Both the position numbers and the translations under genes were made by a program. Below are positions 47,761-57,233 of a DNA stretch of 64,000 bases, piece after piece. Origin of the DNA: Gemmatimonadaceae bacterium (lineage in GTDB: Bacteria > Gemmatimonadota > Gemmatimonadetes > Gemmatimonadales > Gemmatimonadaceae); NCBI GenBank assembly GCA_036504815.1, contig DASXUN010000008.1:1-64000 (forward strand), in the 5' to 3' direction. The notes under the pieces were generated by a model. That model had not been told where the DNA came from. It did not search any database and saw nothing but the letters and a program-made list of their open reading frames with translations. The first letter of the stretch is position 1; each line of letters begins with the position of its first letter.

Positions 47761-50514
47761 ATGACTCACTCTGCCGTCCATCCGGCCGTTGCTCGCACGA
47801 CGCTGGCCGCGTTCCTCGCCTGTTCGCTGGCGGGGACACTCGGCGCGCAGGCGCCCGCTGCCGGGATGCCCACGGGCGAACCGCCGCGCGCGGCCGCGGT
47901 GCGCCGCTCCTCGCCGGTGGTCATCGACGGCCGACTCGACGAAGCGGCGTGGGCCGCGGCCACACCGATCACCGAACTGCGGCAACGGCAGCCGAACGAG
48001 GGCGCGACGGCGTCCCTGCACACGGAAATCCGGTTCCTGTTCGACGACCGCGCGTTGTACATCGGGGCGCGGCTGGCCGACCCGCAGGGGCGCGCCGGGG
48101 TCCGGGCGCCACGCGCCCGCCGCGATCAACTGCTCGACGGCAACGGCAACAATGGCGCTTTCAATTCGCTGACCTCGGACAAGCTCCTCATCGTCCTCGA
48201 TCCGTTTCACAATCATCTCGATCAGGTGCTGTTTGAGATCAACCCCGCCGGCGTTCGCGGCGAGGCCTACAACGGCGACAATTCGTGGGATCCGGTGTGG
48301 GAGGCCGCCACGCGCATCGACGACGGGGGGTGGACGGCCGAGCTGCGCATTCCGTATTCGCAGCTGCGCTTCTCGCGCGACTCGGCGCAGCGGTGGGGGA
48401 TGCAGATCTTTCGGTACATCGACCGGCTGAACGAGCGTGACATGTGGTCGTTCCGGCGGCTGAACGAGGCCAGCGGCCCGACGTTCTACGGGCATCTCGA
48501 GGGCATTACCGTCGGCCCGCAGCCGCGAAAGCTGGAGCTGATGCCGTATACGGTGGCGCGTGGCGTGTTCAAGCCATCCGTTGCCGGCGATCCCTACCAG
48601 TCGGGATCCGACAAGCAGGCGAGCGTTGGCGGCGACATCAAGTACCTGCTGACCACCAACCTGACTCTCGACGCGACGATCAATCCCGACTTCGGCCAGG
48701 TGGAAGTGGATCCGTCGGTGCTCAACCTGTCGGCGTCGGAGACGTACTACGACGAGAGGCGTCCGTTCTTCGTGTCGGGGAGCAGCGCGTTCAGCTTTGG
48801 CGGGATGAGCTGCTACTTCTGTGACAACGTCTCCGGGCTTGGGGCCTTCTACTCGCGTCGCGTCGGACGTCCGCCGCAGCTCGCCGGGTACGTGAAGGGC
48901 AGGGCAGCCTTCGCCGATGTCCCCAGCAACACGTCAATCCTCGGCGCGGCCAAGGTGACGGGTCGCACGAGCAACGGCTACTCCATCGGGTTGCTCGACG
49001 CGTTCACCGACCGCGAGACGGCCCGGTACGTACGGCCGAATGCGACTGCGACCACGCACCAGCTGGTGGAGCCGATGGCGAACTACTTCGTCGGTCGCGT
49101 GAAGAAGGACCTGCACGATGGCGCCAGCTCGGTCGGCGGCATCCTCACGTCGACGCTGCGGCGCGTCGATGACGATCCGGTGGCCGCGGCGAGCCTGCGC
49201 ACCCGCGCGACGGTGGCCGGCCTGGATTGGCGGCACACGTGGAGCAACCGCACCTACCGTTGGATGGGAACGGTGGTGGCGTCTGACGTCGCGGGCAGTG
49301 CCGCGGCGATGGCAGCCACGCAGCGTTCGAGTGTGCACTACTACCAGCGGCCGGACCGCCGCGTGATCGACGGCGGCTTCTTCGGCGCGCGCTACGACAC
49401 CACGGCCACCGCCATGCGCGGCTGGGGACTGTACACGCGCGTGGCCAAGGAGAACGGCAACTGGCTGTGGGAGCTGGCGCAGAGCTGGCGCAGTCCGGGC
49501 TTCGAGACCAATGACGCATCGTTCGTCAGCCGCACGGGATACCGGTGGATGAACGGCAACCTCGTGCGGCAGTGGGTGAAGCCGACATCGTGGTACCGGA
49601 ACATCTGGATCTCCACCGGCATGAACCAGGAGTTCAACTGGGACGGCCTTCGCACCTTCCAGGACCTGACCGCCTACTACGGGATGGAACTGCCGAACTA
49701 TTGGCGCATCCGCTCCTTCGTCATTCACAACGCGACCGTGGACGACGACCGGCAGACGCGTGGCGGTCCGGTGACGATGCACGAGGGCTACGACTTCGTG
49801 CACCTGCAGCTGTCCACGGACCCGCGGCGCCTGGCGGTGTTCGACCTGACGACGCGCTATGCCCAGGGGTTGCACGACGGCACCCACATGCGGCAACTGC
49901 AGCCGGGCATCGCACTCAAGCCGATGCCAAGCCTGTACGTGCAGCTGGCGCCATCCTACGAGATGTCCGAGGGCGCGACGCAGTACGTGACGACGGTGAA
50001 CGACCCCGCCGCCACCGCATTCGGCGGCAAGCGCTACGTCTTCGCCTTCATTCGCACGCAGACCGTGTCACTGGAGACGCGCGTCAACTGGACGTTCACC
50101 CCCGACCTGACGCTGCAGCTGTACGTGCAGCCGTTCATCGCGAGCGGCGACTATCAACGGTTCCGTGAGTTTGCGGCGCCGAGGACGCTGCACATGCTCG
50201 ACTACGGACATGACATCGGGACGCTGACGCGCAACGCGACGACGGGCGCCTACACGGTCGATCCCGACGGTGCGGGGCCGGCGGCCGCGTTCAGCTTTGG
50301 CGACCCGAACTTCACGGCGCGCTCGTTGCGCGGCACCGCGGTGCTGCGCTGGGAATATCGCCCGGGATCGACGATCTACTTTGCGTGGACGCAGCAGCGC
50401 GCGGGTTTCAGCAACGACGGAACGCTCGACTTCGGGCGGGACCAGTCGGCGCTCTGGCGCGATCCGGCGGAGAACGTCTTCCTGGTCAAGGTGAACTACT
50501 GGCTCGGCCGGTAG
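47761..50514 (+). CDS. DUF5916 outer-membrane-type protein (second copy)
   Basis: The 917-aa exported protein is paralogous to the one at 28991. The start at 47761 gives a normal signal peptide (HPAVARTTLAAFLACSLAG, then AQA). ATG at 47707 would add 18 residues. Shared blocks: VVIDGRLDEAAWAAATPI, EIRFLFDDRALYIGARLADP, WTAELRIPYSQLRFS, LTLDATINPDFGQVEVDPSVLNL, DERRPFFVSGSSAF and the end FLVKVNYWLGR. The two Cys in MSCYFCDNV occupy the position of the Cys-containing loop of the paralogue. Function unknown. Confidence 0.9.
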   Translation: MTHSAVHPAVARTTLAAFLACSLAGTLGAQAPAAGMPTGEPPRAAAVRRSSPVVIDGRLDEAAWAAATPITELRQRQPNEGATASLHTEIRFLFDDRALYIGARLADPQGRAGVRAPRARRDQLLDGNGNNGAFNSLTSDKLLIVLDPFHNHLDQVLFEINPAGVRGEAYNGDNSWDPVWEAATRIDDGGWTAELRIPYSQLRFSRDSAQRWGMQIFRYIDRLNERDMWSFRRLNEASGPTFYGHLEGITVGPQPRKLELMPYTVARGVFKPSVAGDPYQSGSDKQASVGGDIKYLLTTNLTLDATINPDFGQVEVDPSVLNLSASETYYDERRPFFVSGSSAFSFGGMSCYFCDNVSGLGAFYSRRVGRPPQLAGYVKGRAAFADVPSNTSILGAAKVTGRTSNGYSIGLLDAFTDRETARYVRPNATATTHQLVEPMANYFVGRVKKDLHDGASSVGGILTSTLRRVDDDPVAAASLRTRATVAGLDWRHTWSNRTYRWMGTVVASDVAGSAAAMAATQRSSVHYYQRPDRRVIDGGFFGARYDTTATAMRGWGLYTRVAKENGNWLWELAQSWRSPGFETNDASFVSRTGYRWMNGNLVRQWVKPTSWYRNIWISTGMNQEFNWDGLRTFQDLTAYYGMELPNYWRIRSFVIHNATVDDDRQTRGGPVTMHEGYDFVHLQLSTDPRRLAVFDLTTRYAQGLHDGTHMRQLQPGIALKPMPSLYVQLAPSYEMSEGATQYVTTVNDPAATAFGGKRYVFAFIRTQTVSLETRVNWTFTPDLTLQLYVQPFIASGDYQRFREFAAPRTLHMLDYGHDIGTLTRNATTGAYTVDPDGAGPAAAFSFGDPNFTARSLRGTAVLRWEYRPGSTIYFAWTQQRAGFSNDGTLDFGRDQSALWRDPAENVFLVKVNYWLGR

Positions 50515-50524
50515 CGGATGCGCC

Positions 50525-52780
50525 CTAGTTGGCGCGCTGCAGCTGTGCCGCGCGTGCGTCGAGCTTGGCCGCCTCAGCCAGTCGGCCGGCGCGCCGCCGC
50601 AGTTCGGCGTAGTCGTGCAGGGTCTCGATGATCCAACGGGGATTCGTGCCGGCAGTCTTCTCGCGGATCTCCAGGGCGCGACGGTAGAGCGGCTCCGCCT
50701 CGCCGAGGCGGCCCTCATCGCGGAGCGTGCCGGCCAAGGCGTGCAGCGTCGTGGCAATGCTGGCGTGTCCCGGCGCCAGGTACTTCTCCTTCGCGGCGAG
50801 CGACTGCCGCAGCAGCCGCTCCGCCTGGTCATACTGCTTCAGCTTCCAGTAGACCTCGCCCATGTTGTTGTAGAGGCCGAAGACGTTGGGGTGCGCCGGC
50901 CCGAGCGATCGTTCGAAGATCGGCCGCGCCGCCTCATAACTGCGCAACGCGTCGTCGTATCGTTTCAGCTGGTAGTACGTTCCACCCAGGTTGTTGAGCG
51001 TGCTGCCGACGTCGTAGTGATCTTCGCCCAGCGCCCGCCTCTGGACGGCCAGCACCTGGAGAAAGATCGACTCCGCCTCCGCCAGCCGGCCCTGCGCGAA
51101 GTAGACGTTGGCCAGGCCGCTGCGGCGCCGGAGCAGGGACTGGTCGGACGGAGGCCGCAGCCGCTCGTCGATGGGGAGGACGCGATGATAGAGCGATTCG
51201 GCCTGCGCGAGCTTGCCCTGACGCGTGCGCAGCACGGCGAGGGACGCGAGGGTCGACGCCACTTCCTTGCTCGCGGGGCCGAACGCCGCCTCGCGGATGG
51301 CGAGCGCGCGGAGGTACGCGCTGTCCGCCAGCGCGAGGTCGCCCTTGGAGCGTGCCGCATCGCCGAGTCCGTTCAGCGATTCGGCGACGAGGGTGTCGTT
51401 GGGCCCGTAGGCCTTCTCGCGAATCTGCACGGCCTGCCGGAAGAGCACCCGTGCCTGATCGGACATCCCCATCTGCTGGTGCACCGTGCCAAGCGTTTGC
51501 ATCAGGCGGGATTGCAGGGCAGGCTGCCCCGCCAGCTTGCGTTCGACGCTGTCGGCGCCGCGCGCGAGCAGCTCGCGGGCCGTCAGGGTGTCGCCGCGCG
51601 AAAGGCCGGGGTCGTTGACGCGGAAGAGCTCCGTGAGAAAGGTGGTGACCTGCTGGGCCGCTTCGGCCTCCTGCGCGGCGAGCCGTTCGGCGCGGCGCGC
51701 GGTCACGAAGCCCACCGTCGAAAGGACGGCGCCGCCCACGACTGCCAGTGCGACGACGGCGCCGGCGGCGACGCCCACGCGGTGCCGGCGCACGAACTTG
51801 GAGAGCCGATAGCGCGCACTGGGCGGGCGCGCGATCACCGGCTGGTTGGCGAGATGACGCTGCAGGTCGTCGGCCAGGCTGTTGGCGGAGTCATAGCGCC
51901 GGGTGCGATCCAGGCTGATGGCTTTCAGCACGATCCAGTCGAGGTCGCCCCGCAGCTCGCGCTTGAGGCGTGGCAGGTCGGTTTGTCGGCAGTGCGTGAC
52001 GGTGCCATCGGCCGGCGTCGAGCCGAGGCGGGCGCTGGGCGCCGGCGGATTGATGAGTCCTGATGTCAGGCTGACGAGAAAGGCATGCGGTCCCATCACC
52101 GCGGGATCGACCGGCAGGCCTCCGATGAGCAGCTCGTAGAGCATCACCCCGAGCGAGTAGACATCGGCGCGCGTGTCGATGTCGGTGGCCGGCGCGCTGG
52201 CCTGCTCGGGGCTCATGTATGCCGCCGTGCCGACGGCCACGCCGGCCATCGTCACCGCCGCCTCGTCGGTGAGCTCGCGGCCGGTGGCCTTGGCGATGCC
52301 GAAGTCGATGATTTTCGGCTGCGGCCGTCCGTCCTGCTCGGTCACGAGCACATTGGACGGTTTCAGGTCGCGGTGGATGACGCCCTTCTGGTGGGCGTGC
52401 TGCACGGCGCGGCACACCTCGATGAAGAGCTGGATGCGATCCGCGACCGACAGGCGGTGCGTGTCGGCGTAGGCGGTGATCGGGAGCCCGCGGACGAGCT
52501 CCATCGTGAAATACGGCTCGCCGGTCTCCGTCTCGCCGGCCTGCAGCACCTTCGCGATGCCCGGATGGTTCATCACGGCGAGCGCCTGGCGCTCGGTGTC
52601 GAACCGCGCGATGACCTGCCGCGAGTTCAGCCCCGCCCGCACCACCTTGATCGCCACGCGGCGGCGGACGGGGCCGGTTTCCTCGGCCTCATACACGAGT
52701 CCCATGCCGCCCTGCCCCAGCAACTGGAGCACGCGATACGGGCCGATGCGCTCCGGCAGCTTCTCCAGCGGCGCGTCCAT
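50525..52780 (-). CDS. Membrane Ser/Thr protein kinase with C-terminal TPR repeats
   Basis: The 751-aa Hanks-type kinase has GQGGMG at 22-27, Lys45 in VAIKVV, HRDLKPSN at 136-143 with catalytic Asp138, and DFG at 159-161. SPEQASAP marks the activation segment. One TM helix lies near 335-358 (VGVAAGAVVALAVVGGAVLS). About nine tetratricopeptide-type repeats follow in the C-terminal half (for example SLNGLGDAARSKGDLALADS, TLNNLGGTYYQLKRYDDALR). The TPR part therefore lies across the membrane and probably senses a protein partner. It is the last gene of a three-gene leftward cluster with FmdB and an unknown protein. Confidence 0.95.
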   Translation of the reverse strand: MDAPLEKLPERIGPYRVLQLLGQGGMGLVYEAEETGPVRRRVAIKVVRAGLNSRQVIARFDTERQALAVMNHPGIAKVLQAGETETGEPYFTMELVRGLPITAYADTHRLSVADRIQLFIEVCRAVQHAHQKGVIHRDLKPSNVLVTEQDGRPQPKIIDFGIAKATGRELTDEAAVTMAGVAVGTAAYMSPEQASAPATDIDTRADVYSLGVMLYELLIGGLPVDPAVMGPHAFLVSLTSGLINPPAPSARLGSTPADGTVTHCRQTDLPRLKRELRGDLDWIVLKAISLDRTRRYDSANSLADDLQRHLANQPVIARPPSARYRLSKFVRRHRVGVAAGAVVALAVVGGAVLSTVGFVTARRAERLAAQEAEAAQQVTTFLTELFRVNDPGLSRGDTLTARELLARGADSVERKLAGQPALQSRLMQTLGTVHQQMGMSDQARVLFRQAVQIREKAYGPNDTLVAESLNGLGDAARSKGDLALADSAYLRALAIREAAFGPASKEVASTLASLAVLRTRQGKLAQAESLYHRVLPIDERLRPPSDQSLLRRRSGLANVYFAQGRLAEAESIFLQVLAVQRRALGEDHYDVGSTLNNLGGTYYQLKRYDDALRSYEAARPIFERSLGPAHPNVFGLYNNMGEVYWKLKQYDQAERLLRQSLAAKEKYLAPGHASIATTLHALAGTLRDEGRLGEAEPLYRRALEIREKTAGTNPRWIIETLHDYAELRRRAGRLAEAAKLDARAAQLQRAN

Positions 52781-52801
52781 GTCGAGGTCCCCGGGACGGC
52801 G

Positions 52802-53158
52802 CTAGGTCTCGATCACCATGTCGGGGTCGATGGACGCCGTGCGGCGGCGACCGGCGTGATCGCGGAACGTGATGTCGAGGATGTACTGTTTCTCGCCCTT
52901 CCGCTTCACGGGCAGCCGGCGCAGGCTGTAGAGCGCATTCTTGATGCCGGCAACGACGCGGCGTTTGGCGAACGGCCACCTGACCTTCTTCCGACTCCGG
53001 CGCGGCGCGGCGTGCTCGATCTGCGCGTTCATCTTCACCCACGTAATCGTGTCACCGGTGTGACTGCGGATGGTCCAGGGATGGACCGTGATCTCGATCC
53101 GGTTCTCTCCTGACTCGCCAGTCTGCTTCAGGTGCACGTAGACCTTTCGCTCAGCCAT
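52802..53158 (-). CDS. Small beta-rich protein of unknown function
   Basis: The 118-aa protein starts at 53158 (MAERKVYVHLKQTG). It has an alternating beta pattern: NRIEITVHPWTIRSHTGDTITWVKMN, a basic middle (RRSRKKVRWPFAKRR), then KQYILDITFRDHAGRRRTASIDPDMVIE. The 'GDTITW ... DPDMVI' outline resembles cupredoxin-fold proteins without copper ligands, but this is only a pattern impression. It lies 21 nt before the kinase gene, so it may be a kinase partner or substrate. Confidence 0.7.
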   Translation of the reverse strand: MAERKVYVHLKQTGESGENRIEITVHPWTIRSHTGDTITWVKMNAQIEHAAPRRSRKKVRWPFAKRRVVAGIKNALYSLRRLPVKRKGEKQYILDITFRDHAGRRRTASIDPDMVIET

Positions 53159-53260
53159 GAGTCGCTCCGGCAGGAGGGGGGATGCCGAGGGGCCTCCCAC
53201 CATACGACGCGCCGGCGACTTGAGCAATAACCGCCCACCCGGGGCGGGGTTTCAGGAGGC

Positions 53261-53476
53261 TCAGGTAAAGCCGCTGTTGCCACCGCACGAGGTGGCGCCG
53301 CTTCCGGCTCCGGACCGGCTCCCCGTCAGCACCCCGCACCCCGTGATGCGACGCTCGACGTCGGTTGAACCGCACGCCGGACAGCGCCGACCCTCACCCG
53401 CCGAGTAGGCGGACATGGACAGGCGCACCTCATACGGGGCGCTGCACTGGAGGCAGATGTACTCGTAGGTGGGCAT
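53261..53476 (-). CDS. FmdB-family zinc-ribbon protein
   Basis: The 71-aa protein is typical of FmdB: MPTYEYICLQC with Cys8 and Cys11, then RRCPACGS with Cys32 and Cys35. A Gly/Ser-rich tail follows (GSRSGAGSGATSCGG). The four cysteines should bind one zinc. Family members are called putative regulators without proven function. It heads the cluster with the 118-aa protein and the kinase, with about 100 bp between. Confidence 0.92.
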   Translation of the reverse strand: MPTYEYICLQCSAPYEVRLSMSAYSAGEGRRCPACGSTDVERRITGCGVLTGSRSGAGSGATSCGGNSGFT

Positions 53477-53639
53477 CGGTGGGTGAAGATGCGCTGTGCC
53501 GCCGGCACAGACGATTTACGATGGACGGGCACATGAATTAGTATGTTTCGCCAACTCGCCGCGGGAGTGGGCAGGCCTCACGCCTTCCAGCACCGTCCGC
53601 GGCTCACGCTTCCACGCTCCGCCGACTACCCACGTCCGC

Positions 53640-54221
53640 ATGCCCGTCTCCCGACGAGAATTCCTGGTCCTCGCCCTGCTCGGCCTGCTCGCCGGCGCCG
53701 CGTATTTCGTGACGTGCCGCCTGATCTCGTCGCCGGCGGATGTCGCGATGCCAGCGTGGGTGCCGTTCCTTCCCATACTCACCATTCCGTACCTCCTGCA
53801 GGTGGTCGTGAGCTACGTGCTGGCGATGTACCTGGTGCACCGCGCGCGGCGGCACGCCGTGTTCAAGGCGTACTTCCTGTCGCTGGCCATGGTCTTCGCG
53901 GTCTGGTTGATCCACCCCACGCGCATGCGACGTCCGCCCGCGCCGCCGGAGTGGTGGAACTGGCCCTATGCCGTCATGGCGCGCACCGACCTTCCCGTAC
54001 ACGTCTGGCCGGCGGGGCATATCCTGATGCCCGTGCTGCTCATCTGGGCGTGCTGGTACGAGCGGCGTGACTGGCTCTGGTGGCTGGTCCCCGCGCAACT
54101 CGTCGGCGCCTTCGGCATCGCCGCCACGTGGCAGCACCGGCCGGTCGACATCCTGTTCGGCAGTCTGCTGGCCGTCGTTGCGGGGCTGTGGTTCGGGGTG
54201 GCGCGTCCGGCCGCGGCCTAA
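53640..54221 (+). CDS. PAP2-like membrane phosphatase/phosphotransferase
   Basis: The 193-aa protein has five or six TM segments. Start ATG at 53640 (MPVSRREFLVLALLGLLAG). HVWPAGHILMP resembles the PSGH motif of PAP2 enzymes and TWQHRPVDILFGSLLAVVAG the HxxxD motif. The first motif (KX6RP) is not evident, as in the inositol phosphotransferase-like PAP2_3 branch. A lipid phosphate or phospho-headgroup substrate is plausible. TTTACG and TAGTAT 18 bp apart near 53515-53544 may form its promoter. Confidence 0.72.
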   Translation: MPVSRREFLVLALLGLLAGAAYFVTCRLISSPADVAMPAWVPFLPILTIPYLLQVVVSYVLAMYLVHRARRHAVFKAYFLSLAMVFAVWLIHPTRMRRPPAPPEWWNWPYAVMARTDLPVHVWPAGHILMPVLLIWACWYERRDWLWWLVPAQLVGAFGIAATWQHRPVDILFGSLLAVVAGLWFGVARPAAA

Positions 54222-54291
54222 CGGCCGCTCGCACCATCGTGTCCGGACCGGCGCGCGCGGCCCGCCGCCGGCGTGCTGCCCGGGGCGAAGA

Positions 54292-54693
54292 TCAGCTGGA
54301 CGACGACTTGACGCACAGCCGCAGCGTGCGGTCCACGCGTACGATGTGATTGAGGAGCCAGTGCTGCAGGGAGGTCAGCAGCAGCTGCGCGTCGTGCTGG
54401 TCGTAGCCGTGCTGGGCGTGAAACCGTCGGTGTTCGCCCAGGAGTTGCAGAAGCCCCGCATGTTGCTGCTTGTTGACCTGGGCTGCCGGGCACCGATGCC
54501 GCTCCATGCACCCTTCCTCGAACACGAAGTGATCGCGGCAATACCGGTCGAGATATCCAAGCAGGCGCAGGTACTCCGTCGACCCCTCGTGCTGCTCGAT
54601 GGCGGCGGACAGCGCCGCCACCGCCCTGAAGAGCGATTTGTGCTGGTCATCGATCTGCGGGACGCCAGTCGCGAAGGAGTCATTCCACTGCAT
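54292..54693 (-). CDS. Bacteriohemerythrin-like protein with one ligand changed
   Basis: The 133-aa four-helix protein starts at 54693 (MQWNDSFATGVPQIDDQHKSLF). Expected di-iron ligands seen: His18, His55 and Glu59 (HFVFE), His78, His116 and Asp121 (HIVRVD). The usual HxxxH pair before helix D reads N74-KQQ-H78, so one His ligand is replaced by Asn. O2 binding may be altered; an iron-storage or sensing role is possible. Upstream in-frame codons (to 54792) do not match the family and are excluded. Confidence 0.87.
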   Translation of the reverse strand: MQWNDSFATGVPQIDDQHKSLFRAVAALSAAIEQHEGSTEYLRLLGYLDRYCRDHFVFEEGCMERHRCPAAQVNKQQHAGLLQLLGEHRRFHAQHGYDQHDAQLLLTSLQHWLLNHIVRVDRTLRLCVKSSSS

Positions 54694-54817
54694 TCGACGA
54701 ATGCTAGCGGCAACGCAAAACGGCGGTATCCCGGTTTGTGCGTACACGTTTCCCCGACAGGTATCTCCTACGTGAGAAGCGTGGCGTGACACCGAGTGAC
54801 TGGTCAGGCACAGACGT

Positions 54818-54849
54818 GACGCGGGCCGCGCTCGCGCGCGGCCCGCGTC
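54818..54849. terminator. GC-rich hairpin terminator after the S9A peptidase
   Basis: Perfect 14-bp stem, arm GACGCGGGCCGCGC, loop TCGC. It lies 20 nt after the peptidase stop on the minus strand. No T-run follows, as with the hairpin at 34129. Confidence 0.65.
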
Positions 54850-54868
54850 GTCGTCCGGAGGAGGATGG

Positions 54869-57043
54869 CTACGGTATGGCCTTGGGTCGCGGGAACTTCG
54901 GTGTCATGCCGAGGTTCGCCATCGAGAAGGCGTACTGGTCGGCCGTCACCTCGAGCGCCTTCGTGAGCGATGAACTGCCATGGCCACTCGACGTTTCGAC
55001 GCGGATCAGGACGGGATTCGGACCGCGGTGCGCCTGCTGCAGCCGGGCGGCGAACTTGAACGAATGCGCCGGCACGACGCGGTCGTCGTGATCGGCCGTC
55101 GTCACGAGCGTGGCCGGATACGACACCCCATCCTTGAGGTTCTGCAGCGGCGAGTACTTGATGAGGTACTTGAAGTCCTCGGCGTTGTCGCTGGAACCGT
55201 AGTCAGCGACCCAGTTCCAGCCGATCGTGAATTTCTGGAAGCGCAGCATGTCCATCACGCCGACGGCGGGGAGCGCGACCCTGAAGAGGTCCGGGCGCTG
55301 CGTCATGATGGCGCCCACGAGCAGGCCGCCGTTGGAGCCGCCCTGCATCACGAGGCGGTCTTTATTGGTGTACTTGTTGGCGATCAGCCACTCGCCGGCC
55401 GCGATGAAGTCGTCGAAGACGTTCTGCTTGTTCCCCTTCATGCCGGCCTGGTGCCACGCCTCGCCGTACTCACCGCCGCCGCGCATGTTGACCGAGGCAT
55501 AGACGCCGCCCTGCTCAAGCCAGGCGATGCGCGACGCGCTGAAGCCCGGCAGCGTCGAGATGTTGAAGCCGCCGTAGCCGTAGACGAGCGTCGGGTTGCG
55601 GCCGTCCAGCTTGAGCCCCTTCTTGGCGACGATGAACATCGGCACCTTCGTCCCGTCCTTCGACGTCGCGAAGACCTGCCGGGTCTCGTACAGCGACGGG
55701 TCGAAGGGGAGCTTGGTCTCGCGATAGACCGTGCTTGTTCCGGTGGCGAGATCATAGCGGTACGTGGTGGGCGGGGCGGTGAAGCTGCTGAAGGAGAAGA
55801 ACGCATCGGTGTCGCCGCGCTCGCCGCCACTGAAGCCCGCCGTGCCGACGCCCGGAAGCGCGACATCCCGCACCTTCGTGCCATCGTACGCGTACTCGAC
55901 GATCTGACTCGTCACGTCCTTCAGGTACGACGCGAACAGGTGGCCGCCAGCGTTGGCGACGCCGTCCAGCACCTCCTTCTGCTCCGGGATGACCGTCCTC
56001 CAGTTCGACTCCGCCGGGGCGCTGGGGTCGATGCGCACGACGCGATTGTTGGGGGCGCCGGCGTTGGTCTGCACGAACAGCGCGCCGCCGTCGTTGTCGA
56101 TCACGCCGAACTGCTTCTCGAAGCCGGTGACGACCTTGCGCCAGCCGGGATCGCCGGCGGCGAGGTCGCGCACCCAGAGGGCGTTGCCGTCCGCGCCCTT
56201 GCCGCGGTCGGAGATGCTGAGGATCAGGAATCGTTCGTCGTCAGTGACATCCACAGTGTGGAACCGCTGCGGATGGGCGGCGTCCTCGAAGACCAGTTGG
56301 TCCTGAGACTGCGGCGTGCCGAGGACGTGGTAGTAGACCAGGTGGTTCTCGTTGACACCGCTCAGCGCCTTGGTGGTGTCGGCGGGGGTCGGGTAGCGCG
56401 AGTAGAAGAAGCCGTTCTTGTACCACGCGATGCCCGAGACCTTCACCCAGCGCACCTGGTCGGGGAGGTTCTTCTTGCTGACTGGGTCCATCACGCGGAT
56501 CTCCTGCCAGTCGGAGCCGGCCAGGGAGAGCGTGTAGGCCAGATGCTTGCCCGCGCCGTCGAACGTGAAGCCGCCCACGCGCGTCGTGCCGTCGGCGGTG
56601 AGCGTGTTCGGATCGATCAGCACCTCTTCCTTGCCGTCGAGCCCGCGTTGGAGGTAGTACACCGACTGGTTCTGGAGGCCGCTGTTCCTCGTGAACCAGA
56701 CCCATCCCTTGCGACGGACCGGGGACGAGATGCGCGGATAGTTGGAGAGCTCCTTGAGGCGTTCGAGCAGGGCGCCGCGATAGGGAATCTTGCCCAGGTA
56801 ACCAAAGGTGACCGCGTTCTGCTCGCCGACCCACGCCTTCACGGCACTCGCCGTGTCGTCCTCGAGCCAGCGGAACGGATCGGCGACCTTGGTGCCGTGG
56901 TAGTCGTCCACGTGCGGCACGGTGGCGGTCGCCGGATACTTGAGCGGGGTGGGTTGCTGGGCCGCGCCGGAGGCGGTGACGAGCGCGAGCGCGGCGATCA
57001 CGGCGAGGCAGCGTGCGAAGGGCAGAGGGCGTTGTGCCGTCAT
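54869..57043 (-). CDS. Secreted prolyl oligopeptidase (S9A)
   Basis: The 724-aa peptidase cleaves short peptides after proline. Start at 57043, which opens the signal peptide (RCLAVIAALALVTASGAAQ); the 33 upstream in-frame codons do not resemble coding. VPHVDDYHGTKVADPFRWLED is the typical N-terminal strand. The seven-bladed propeller spans about 75-440. The catalytic domain has YGYGGFNIS, Ser570 in GGSNGG, Asp654 in ADHDDRV and His688 in SSGHGS. Length matches the family. It is divergent from the metallophosphoesterase. Confidence 0.95.
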   Translation of the reverse strand: MTAQRPLPFARCLAVIAALALVTASGAAQQPTPLKYPATATVPHVDDYHGTKVADPFRWLEDDTASAVKAWVGEQNAVTFGYLGKIPYRGALLERLKELSNYPRISSPVRRKGWVWFTRNSGLQNQSVYYLQRGLDGKEEVLIDPNTLTADGTTRVGGFTFDGAGKHLAYTLSLAGSDWQEIRVMDPVSKKNLPDQVRWVKVSGIAWYKNGFFYSRYPTPADTTKALSGVNENHLVYYHVLGTPQSQDQLVFEDAAHPQRFHTVDVTDDERFLILSISDRGKGADGNALWVRDLAAGDPGWRKVVTGFEKQFGVIDNDGGALFVQTNAGAPNNRVVRIDPSAPAESNWRTVIPEQKEVLDGVANAGGHLFASYLKDVTSQIVEYAYDGTKVRDVALPGVGTAGFSGGERGDTDAFFSFSSFTAPPTTYRYDLATGTSTVYRETKLPFDPSLYETRQVFATSKDGTKVPMFIVAKKGLKLDGRNPTLVYGYGGFNISTLPGFSASRIAWLEQGGVYASVNMRGGGEYGEAWHQAGMKGNKQNVFDDFIAAGEWLIANKYTNKDRLVMQGGSNGGLLVGAIMTQRPDLFRVALPAVGVMDMLRFQKFTIGWNWVADYGSSDNAEDFKYLIKYSPLQNLKDGVSYPATLVTTADHDDRVVPAHSFKFAARLQQAHRGPNPVLIRVETSSGHGSSSLTKALEVTADQYAFSMANLGMTPKFPRPKAIP

Positions 57044-57233
57044 GGGATGCTCCAAGGGTGACACGCGAGTGCGGTGCGGAGATTGAACCAATTGATTCTC
57101 TCCGCTGTACGCTCTCTCAGCCAGTCCTGCTGGCGCGCCCATCGCGCACCCGCGACCTTTCGCTCAGTGCCCCCACGGCGGCGTACGGCTGCTGCGAACG
57201 GCGCCCCGCACCACGATTGTCGGAGAATCAGCC

